In this document: positions 56,291 through 64,000 of the stretch, in pieces
Layout of the letters: each line of letters begins with the position of its first letter
Position numbering within the stretch: the stretch's first letter is position 1
NCBI GenBank assembly: GCA_020466095.1
Contig: CM035807.1
Span: 29,575,176-29,639,175, forward strand
Length of the DNA stretch: 64,000 nt
DNA from: Chlorops oryzae
Lineage: Eukaryota > Arthropoda > Insecta > Diptera > Chloropidae
Direction of reading: 5' to 3'
The notes under the pieces: generated by a model
What the model saw: only the letters and a program-made list of their open reading frames with translations
Database searches by the model: none
What the model was told of the DNA's origin: nothing
Translations under genes and position numbers: made by a program

Positions 56291-57371
56291 TTGACCAAAA
56301 CTAGACCAAGGTTGTGTTATAGAAGAGACGTTAGACGTTCTACCTTTTATTTTAATAAGACCCCGCTGTCTTCGAATACCAACACTTTTTTTCACGACCG
56401 AAACTACCTTATATTAATATGCCTGATTGCCTGATGATTGCCAATATCTTTCAAGGATACCTCAAGGACACTTCGTAACAGGAACCTTAAAAATGCTTTC
56501 TACAGTTATTTTAGATAATACTTAGAGAAAAGTAAACAAAGCTTTAAAATCCCTTTCTGGGGCCGCAGTCGAAAATATCCTTTTTATTTGGAATAGATTT
56601 TTCAGTGGAGTTAGAGAAAAATTTGAACTGTGGTTAGGTTTTTCTGCAGGATTAAAGAAGTTTTCGATCTTGTTTGTTGTTTGTTTCACAAATTTACCTG
56701 ATATGACTATACGGAAAAATCATATTGGTACATATCAATCACTGGTATACCCAAGAAGTATGCAACATTTTTTTTTATTTTCTTTTTTTAAAGATGTTTC
56801 ACCGGGCTGAGCGTATTGAAACTTAACATACTTAATCTTGGCATAAAACTCTAATTTTGTGTATTTTGCGTAAGTTGTACCATTTCCAGAAAAACAAAAA
56901 AAATTGTCATGAAAAATTATCCTTTCACGGGAGCATGTATTGATTTTAGCAAAGTTGTTTGAAAAATATTTTCTTAATATTTTCGTAACGATTTTCAATA
57001 TGTGGGCTTTTGAATAAATATTCTATCTTTAGAATTGTCTTAGATATGATTTATTAAAAACTTGATCTAAAAAACCACTTTTTTCAAGGATACATATGGA
57101 TTATAGGAGCTAGAGAGCCAAAACTCGGCGCAAATTAAATCTTTTTCATTGACCTAGACAGCAAAACAACTTTCATCGAAATAGGGTTTAAGGGGCCAAA
57201 TCACTATGCGTATAGTCACTAAACACTATAATATATACTATAATATATATAATAATATAATGCTATACCCTTTACTCAGTATATTTTGATGGTGACTTAA
57301 ATAAAGTTGAACAAATGTTTTTTGTTTTGTATTTTAAATAAGTATATTTATAGGCAGTCAAAATTTTCTAA
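56291..57371. other. No gene seen
   Basis: AT-rich noncoding sequence. TATAATATA repeats occur at about 57228-57262. Confidence 0.65.
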
Positions 57372-58565
57372 CTTAAGGCGCATTTACACATTTGACAATT
57401 TTGTCAAAATCTCTCTCAAAAAAATCGTCAAAAAGTGTAAACGTCAAATTTTTTACATCAAACTCGCTTCTTGATTTTGAAGTGAATTATCTTCAAAAAA
57501 TTTGTTGAAATAGTGTCAATAGTGTAAACACAAAAAGTTTTCAAAAAGAGGAAATTGACAGTCCTTCAAAAAAGAATCGACATGCTCATTTTATTTTGAT
57601 AAATTATCAAAATTTCAAGAAAATTAAATACAGTCAGAAATATAAAAATACTTAGTTAAAATTTGACCATGACCACCATTGTCGAAATTCGCAAAAATTT
57701 GATTTTCACTATTTCGGATTGAGTATTTCGCAGCTAAATGTCCTCTTACGGTTGAAATTTGACCAAGACCACCATCCGCGAAATTCGCAAAAATGTTATT
57801 TTCACTATTTTGAATTGAGTATATCGCAGCTAGACCTAATGCCCTCTTACGGTAAAATTTTGACCATTACCATCATTCGCGAAATTTGCAAAAATTTGAT
57901 TTTCACTATTTTGAATTGCGTATTTCGCAGCTAGATATAATGTCCTCTAACGGTTAAACTTTGACCATGACCACCATCCGCGAAATTTTGTGCTTAATAT
58001 TAATTTCGAGTTTGAGAAGCTAAATCGAAGTACAGATAAGGTACCCATAAATAGATATCAAAGCTAGAGCAACGAAAACGGCAGGAATTTTCGTTAGGGT
58101 AATGTTTTAATATATTTTAAGCTGAGGAAAAGGTATTTGTGCAATCGGGTAAGCCGATGTAAACTTCCTTATATTATTAATCAAAATGGCCTCACAGGCT
58201 GCGGAGGGCCCTATCACGATCCTTAGATATCCAAAAATCCGTTGTTAATTTTTTGGATCTTTCTTGATCCTTCGTCTATTATTCTTTTTCCCCCAAATTT
58301 GGAGTTGACTCTTCAAAAGCCACTTTGAAAGACTTTTTGATTTCAAAATAATTCATAAAATTTTGACCGAACGTATAAACACTATTTTGAAGGTTGGCAT
58401 CAAAAACTCTCTATTCAGCTCTCAGATATTTTGACATTGCTTTATTTTTTTTGAGAGAGTATTTTGACGTCAAATTTATGTAGTGTGTAAACGATGAATC
58501 AAAATAATTTTTCAAATTTTGACGTCAATTTTTTTTTATGTCAAATGTGTAAATGCCCCATTAGA
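57372..58565. mobile_element. ~1.2-kb inverted-repeat element with internal satellite
   Basis: CTTAAGGCGCATTTACACAT with TTTGACA next to it at the left is matched by CTAATGGGGCATTTACACAT and TTTGACA on the reverse strand at the right. Near both ends are GTGTAAACG and TGACGTCAAA words in opposite orientations. A ~100-bp tandem repeat lies in the middle. There is no transposase. Confidence 0.8.
57662..57990 (+). repeat. ~100-bp tandem repeat, 3.3 copies, inside the preceding element
   Basis: TTTGACCA(T/A)(G/T)ACCA starts at 57662, 57758, 57859 and 57960. The units also share AAATTTGATTTTCACTATTT and TATTTCGCAGCTA. Period 96-101 bp. Confidence 0.9.
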
Positions 58566-58884
58566 GTCGTGGTAGCGGCCCCTAAAACTCAATTTAAATA
58601 TAAAATCATGAGCTCAGTAGTAGACCCGAATCGCGAGATAGCCCGGAAACTTTCAAATTTAGGAGCACCCTACTGCCTATAATACTCACTTTATTTATTT
58701 TTGTTTCACCATTGCACCAAAATTCAATCAAACATTTGAATGTAGTACGCAAAAAGGAAGATTTTCCTTTTAGCCACGATGATTTGCTTTCAATTTTCCA
58801 TTTTGGAAAACTTTCACAAAATTGCTTGACAGCATTCAACACTTTTCAGCACTTGCAAATCTCATCATGGGCTGTGCAGAAAAA
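58566..58884. other. No gene seen
   Basis: Noncoding sequence. The ORFs on both strands have no motifs. Confidence 0.6.
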
Positions 58885-59420
58885 CAGTGGCGTGTCTAGA
58901 GAAATACTGCTTTGATAGTGCTTATATTTTCCACAGTGGTATATTGAACAATTTAAAGACATTAACCCAAAAATTTTTGGGGGGGGCTAGAGGAAGTTTA
59001 GAGAGTTATGGACCAAAAACCAAAAAAAATCCGAAAAATTTATGGCGTCCGATTTGGATGAAAATTTATATATAGAATAAGTGAAAAATTCTAAGAATTT
59101 TAGCACTAAAATTTTTTTAAAAACTGGTCCTTTCTGGACCAGTTTGGAACTAGACCCTAACTAGACTAGTTGTAATCGGTTTCTTGAAAAAATTTTGACG
59201 CCAAAGTTCTTAGCATTTTTCGTTATTCTATATATAAAATTTTTCATCCAAATCGGACGCCATAAAATTTTTCGGATTTTTTGGGTTTTTGGTCCATAAC
59301 TCTCTAAACTTCCTCTAGCCCCCCCCAAAAATTTTTGGGTTAATGTCTTATAATTGTTCAATTTACCACTGTGGAAAATATAAGCACTATAAAAGCAGTA
59401 TTTCTCTAGACACGCCACTG
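58885..59420. mobile_element. 536-bp palindromic hAT-type MITE, perfect 8-bp target duplication
   Basis: CAGTGGCGTGTCTAGAGAAA begins the element and its reverse complement ends it. The two arms stay alike for about 240 bp each, so nearly the whole element folds on itself, with an asymmetric centre around GGTCC-TTTCT-GGACC. CAGAAAAA flanks both sides (58877-58884, 59421-59428), the 8-bp duplication expected of hAT transposases. A transcript would be a long hairpin. Confidence 0.93.
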
Positions 59421-59428
59421 CAGAAAAA

Positions 59429-60639
59429 TATAAAATCCATGGCATTATTTTTTTCTGCTGCTAACTTTTTGAAATCACCCTTTTTTGTAGCTCTTTACTT
59501 TTTATTGTTTTTTTAAATTTTTTTTATAGTTTTTTTGTTTTGTTTTTTTAAGCAAATTGACATGGATTTTTGCTTAGCAAAGCTATTTCGTCATGTCCAA
59601 CAACCGCAATAACAACGAATTGTACAGCATTTAGGGTATTTCAAACATGCGGGTACGATTTCATGTAATGGTAAAACACCGCCCCTCGGGGCGTATATCT
59701 GTCGGAATCAAAAGCGTTCGACTCGCTACACTGCGAAAAGAAATTTCATGGAAACAAAACACATGATAGTCCCATATTCAAATTTAAAACGCGAAAATGC
59801 GATTTGCATAAATTGACGTTGAATGCAAATTAAGCGAAAATAATATTTAAAAAAAAAACAAAAAACGAACAAAGATGCTTGGTCTGAAAAAAAACCCTAT
59901 TTCGAAAGCTACCGAACCGAGGGGAAAAAAGATTGAAAATTTTAAATGGAAAAAAAATGAAAATAAATATTCAAAAATAATAGAACAGAAAAGTTTTCAA
60001 CACATTTGACGGAATTCATCAGCTGTCGATTTGGAAAATCAAAACGATTTTAGCCAAATAATTTATTCCACCTGCTGGTAGAAACCTCGAGGCAGCTCAG
60101 AGGGACATCGAATGTTGTATTATGACCATTGTAAGCGATTTTCGCGCAGTTGAAGTGCTTGGGAAGAATTAGACATGATCATTGGCTAGAAAATATAAAA
60201 ATATTTTATATTTAGAACAAAATCTAATCAATACTTAAAGCTTTAAAAAAGAGAAAAAAAGCTAATCCTGGCTCTGATGTGGAATACGCATTCGAGAAGA
60301 CAGCTCCTGACATCTCCCGGATGCCCAAAATTATCTTTAATTATTTTAGACCACTTGGACTGGCGTGGCAGCCTTAGCGGATGTTTGAATTGTGCCTCTT
60401 TTACAGATAAAATGCGAATGTTAAAATATTCTAGGGATACCAATACATAGTCGGGTATAGAATCAAATCAGCAGTTTGTAATTTTCTTGATATATTCACG
60501 AAGGGATGACCATATTACCTGCAATAAGTTTTGGTGTGGTGCAGCTATACTAAGTAGTACTGTTTCACATCCATCAGTCGGATAAATGTTCAATTAGATG
60601 TTTAATTTTTTCATCTTATTTTCAAAAAGTTTATTAGAC
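59429..60639. other. No gene seen
   Basis: AT-rich noncoding sequence. A compact palindrome CGCCCCTCGGGGCG lies at about 59682. Confidence 0.6.
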
Positions 60640-60844
60640 TGTGGGGTACCAAATTATAGGAAATTGATCCAGCGTTTTGAATAAAATAAAAAATTTGGGT
60701 GTTAATTTGACACTTTTCATACCAAAATGGCTTCCAAAGTAAAAAAATTTAAAGTTTTTTTCAGAATTTTTCACTTTGACCGTTTCTTTTTCACTTAATG
60801 GGTAAAATTTTTACCATCAATTTAATTTTTCTAGATAGTTAGGT

Positions 60845-61745
60845 TAGGTGTAGGGCCGCCCACCAGGAAGGTAGGCGCACTTAGACAAGGAAGGTCCATT
60901 GTGATACCCACGTATCAGGACACCTATTTAATAAACCATTTTGTTCGCTCAATAAAGCTTGCTATCCTCACAGGGTTAAGTTTCCCCGAGTTCGTATAGG
61001 GAGTGAAAGAAGTAATATCCCAAGGTTTTAAATCTCAGTTTAGCAAAGGTGGGCAGTGCAGGAGAAGGTGTTGAGGAGTTTCCTCCAATCCTCATCCTGA
61101 CAACTCCTGCAAAAATCGAATGGCAGGTGCCCGTAGCCTTCTGGCATGGGGACCTATGAGGCAGTGACCGGTCAACAGTCCGACTGTCACCGAAAGACGC
61201 GTTTTTACATCCTGAGTAATTCACTCAGTCCGTTTATGCCCTATGCGTGGCCAAGTTAGTCTAGTTTTCTCACAAAACCCCCGCTTTCCCATCTCTCTTG
61301 AAAGGACCTGTTGATTCCTCAATGAGAAGGCGACAGGTAGCAAGAGGAAGCTCTGTTTGCTCGCCTGTTCGTGGAGCCGTCAGAGTGGTGCCGTGTCTGG
61401 CCAGCTCATCAGCTGTACAGTTCCCAGGAATATCGCTATGTCCATGTACCCATACGATCTCTATTTGGAAGTACTTTCCCATCTCAGAGAGAAGGGACAG
61501 ACACTTATTGACCGATTTTGAATTGACCACAAAGGAGTCGAGTGATTTAATTGCTGCCTGACTATCAGTAAAAATACTAACTCTTGTGTGAGTTATCACG
61601 TTCCGACGCAGCCATCTAACTGCTTCGCTGATTGCGGCTATTTCTGCCTGAAAGACGCTACAGTGATCAGGGAGTCTAAAACTAAGACTCACATTGAGCA
61701 TTTTACAGAAAACACCTCCTCCAACCCTACCTTCCAATTTAGAAT
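60845..61745 (-). mobile_element. Truncated LINE carrying an RNase H domain
   Basis: Only the C-terminal part of a LINE ORF2 is present: RNase H and, after a frame break near 61220, a tail with CHSIFAGVV/CRSCQDEDW-type cysteine-rich wording and HLLLHCPPL, the usual end of such proteins. The 5' part was not copied, as is common in LINE insertions. The exact ends are uncertain. Confidence 0.75.
61270..61745 (-). pseudogene. LINE RNase H domain fragment (~155 codons)
   Basis: The readable order is EGRVGGGVF, SFRLPDHCSVFQAEIAAI with the catalytic Glu, IFTDSQAAIKSL with an Asp, and WVHGHSDIPGNCTADELAR with the final Asp. The first catalytic Asp (the usual TDGS) lies upstream of the break and is missing, so the domain is inactive. 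Domains like this occur in LINE clades such as I and LOA, unlike the Jockey element at 29120, which lacks one. Confidence 0.85.
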
Positions 61746-62012
61746 AATTTTTCCTAAAAGCACATACAATTGGCTTTCAAACTGCATTTCAGTTTTTTTT
61801 CTACGATGAACCATTATTGCAGGAGAGCTATTTTTCTCGACTTACTGCCTTAAATCTTTAAGGCCCTATAACTCCTCAGGGGTGCATTTGCGACCAACAC
61901 CCACCACCCCCTCCCATACGATTTTTTGTTAGTTCTGACCTCCTCTATCAGCTCCCGACCAGTTGATCTTCACAAACGGAACACCCTGTATATTTTCATG
62001 AGACACTTAAAT

Positions 62013-62800
62013 CCCAGCCAACCATTGGAGTCCGTACGGAGCACCTTTAGGACTCCCAATGCGGTGCGTTTACGCTCCTAAGGAGCCTCCTAAAAGGATC
62101 CTAAATGAGCGCGTTTGCAGAAGAAAAGGGCTTTTTCAAAACATACGAAAAAAGTGTGCCCTGCGGACTCCTGAAAAGAGTGTTTTCGGCGTCCAAAAAT
62201 GCTCTCTCAGATAATCCGCAAGGACTCCGTGCGGACTCCTCTAATAGCTTACAATATTTAAAAAAAGGACTCCTATATAAATCCAAAGATAACCCAGGAG
62301 GAGTGTTTTAGGTTTGCTTGATTTCCTGTACATTGAGAAATAAAAAAACAACCATTTTCCTTTTTAAAAATTTCTAAGGCATTCCAAAAAACTATTTCTT
62401 ATTATTTTTATCAACTACTTTTACTTAGGTCATTGAAAATGTTAGTTTCTAAAAGTTACCCAAAAAGGATTTCTCCCCTAAATCTCAATTCCATTTAATT
62501 AAGCGAAATTTCCGTAAAATTAAATCACCATAAGTTGCATAAAGTTGCAAACCATAAAGAATTAAAAAAACCATGCCAACTAGATAATGCAATTTTAAAG
62601 CATGACTCTCTGAACGCTCCTTGACGGTGCTCTTGAGGAGCCCATTGCCGGAGCACTCCGAAAACGCTCCTTCAAGGAGTCCAAGTGGGAGCCCTTTTAC
62701 ACTCCTACTTCGGAGCGCTCCGAAAACGATCCTTCAAGGTGTCTAGGTGGGAGTCCTTTACAACTCCTGTATGGGAGCGCTCCGCATATGGTTGCCTGGG
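62013..62800. mobile_element. 788-bp element with CCCAG(C/G)CAACCAT ends and iterated GGAGTCC-type words
   Basis: CCCAGCCAACCAT begins it and ATGGTTGCCTGGG ends it, an imperfect 13-bp inverted repeat. Both halves are packed with GGAGTCC, GGACTCC, GGAGCGCTCCG and AGGAGCC words in both orientations, around a ~300-bp AT-rich centre. The design is the same as in 7772-8845, with different words. There is no convincing ORF, though one frame on each strand stays open for about 60 codons. Confidence 0.7.
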
Positions 62801-64000
62801 AAGAAATAATTAATACATTTAACTGTAAGCACTTATCAATGTATTATAATTATGACTCTCAAGGGATCCAAATCCCAAAAGTTTTGCTCGAGAAGTATTT
62901 AGATTGTCAAAACTACAAAGAGGGACTATTGGAAATTTCTTGATGTTTATAAGCATGCTTTTGGGTGCTTAATTTAGATATAACGCAACCGCTTATATTG
63001 AAAATGAGCCCCAAAAAGATACATGAAAATATTTTAAAAATCAGATGCTGGAACTCCGTTAACTTCTTGAAAATGCGTATTTTAATGCACACCTTCAGAA
63101 GGGTGTTCTGGATTTTTACGGATCACGTAAAAGCTGCAAATAAACTCCATATTTATTAATTGTTTTCTTTAATATTGACATGCATACTTTTAGGGCTCAA
63201 TTGAAATAATTTAGGTTGGAATTAACTGGCACCTTTTTAAGGCGCTTCCCCAACAATATTTCTAAGTATTATTAAGAAAAAATTCAGAATATTTAATTTA
63301 CCTTTTGAAAATAGGTGGGGAAGATTTTACATACGTTTCGACACGTTCACAAATATTCGTTATGAAAAATTTTGAACCAAACAAAAAAAATGTTCTCCCC
63401 AAAACATCCAACAAAATGCCATAAAAAAAGGGAACGATTTTTTGCTTTAAGCGCCGAAACAGTTGAATGAATTGGATTCGTTGTTAAGCAAAAACACACA
63501 GTTAATAACGAAAAAGCAGGAGAAGCAGGATCCGTTAATAGGAAACATTAACCAGTAGAAAACAAGGGTCTTTTTCTCTAATTTCTTATTTCTCTTATTT
63601 TTTGTTGTTTTTTTTTTTTGTTGTTGTTTTGTTTCTTGCAATGTCTTTGATTACTGTACTGCAGGACTTGTTTGTGAAACAAATTTAGCCCTCTTTTTTC
63701 TTTTCCTTAATTCCCTCAAGGCAATTAATCTGCTCCGTCATCACATGTTGTGAAATCGCCCGAATAGGCACTTTGAGCACCAACTGTGAGGGTCTGCAGA
63801 GTACATACACCCAAGCACATGTATGTGCATTTGTGTGGTTGTATGTATGTGTATGTGCATATGGCTATGCCCGCCTCAGTGGCAGTGGCAGTGGTGTGCG
63901 TAAGCTTGTGCCTGTTTGTTGTGCGATTGTTGTCTTCTTGTTGTCGTGTCGTTGCCGTTTGTTCCTCCCTATTGTTATTGTGGCAGTTGTCTCGTTATGT
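62801..64000. other. No gene seen; fly-like simple repeats at the right edge
   Basis: Unique AT-rich sequence to about 63700, then TATG/TGTG-rich sequence and GGCAGTGGCAGTGG and TTGTTGTC repeats typical of intron or regulatory DNA in flies. No ORF with motifs. Confidence 0.6.

Larger units (their letters stand above)
60640..61995 (+). repeat. Dispersed repeat R1, copy 2, split by a LINE fragment
   Basis: The left part (60640 to about 60840) matches 9215-9330 through TTTTCATACCAAAATGGCT, and the right part (about 61800-61995) matches 9500-9632 through TCAGGGGTGCATTT and ACGGAACACCCTGTA. The two are separated by minus-strand LINE sequence, which inserted after R1. Confidence 0.6.

Noticed and set aside
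1..64000. CRISPR arrays, bacterial-type operons or prophage
   Set aside because: The direct repeats seen are satellite, microsatellite or transposon repeats; there are no spacer-repeat units or prokaryotic genes, and the transposon content is that of a fly.

Overview
The window looks like a transposon-rich, AT-rich, gene-poor stretch of a higher fly genome (Diptera, Brachycera; a schizophoran such as a tephritid or calyptrate is my best guess). The reasons are mini-me/DINE-like elements with (GTCY)n tracts, a Jockey-clade LINE with intact ORFs, cecropia-type mariners, a Tc1-like element with internal repeats, a Ty3/gypsy element, and many small inverted-repeat elements. Introns and regulatory DNA of host genes may be present, but I found no host gene I can name. 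Three 100-base N runs (10108-10207, 24570-24669, 34932-35031) mark scaffold joins.

Layout. 1-5690: edge of a satellite array, twelve direct copies of a ~490-bp unit, homogenised on the left and diverged on the right. 5820-5985: five copies of a 32-bp repeat. 6754-6993: fragment of a DDE transposase. 7011-9108: mini-me-like element carrying a nested 1.07-kb element built of iterated short words. 9215-9632: dispersed repeat, seen again at 60640-61995. 10208-13016: an intact Tc1-like transposase gene whose element sits in one of two LTRs that lie head to head (inverted), with polypurine tracts facing each other. 13488-23756: noncoding DNA with four small inverted-repeat elements. 24676-25967 and 35695-37150: two cecropia-type mariner copies, the second carrying a 176-bp element with a 10-bp target duplication. 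29120-about 34060: a Jockey-type LINE on the minus strand with two apparently intact ORFs overlapping by ATGA. 39108-42514: inverted-repeat elements, one nested in another. 42524-48228: a complete Ty3/gypsy retrotransposon with 243-bp LTRs and frameshifted gag and pol. 49060-64000: further inverted-repeat elements, more mini-me relatives, a TTAA-flanked element, a hAT-type palindromic element with a perfect 8-bp duplication, and an RNase H fragment of a second LINE inserted in the dispersed repeat.

How it works together: the window is a record of nested insertion. The autonomous elements (Tc1-like, Jockey, gypsy, mariner) supply or once supplied transposase, reverse transcriptase and integrase. 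The short inverted-repeat elements have no coding capacity and would depend on enzymes encoded elsewhere. Frame breaks in the gypsy and mariner copies are mostly one-base changes, some in homopolymers, so decay and consensus error cannot be told apart from this sequence alone.
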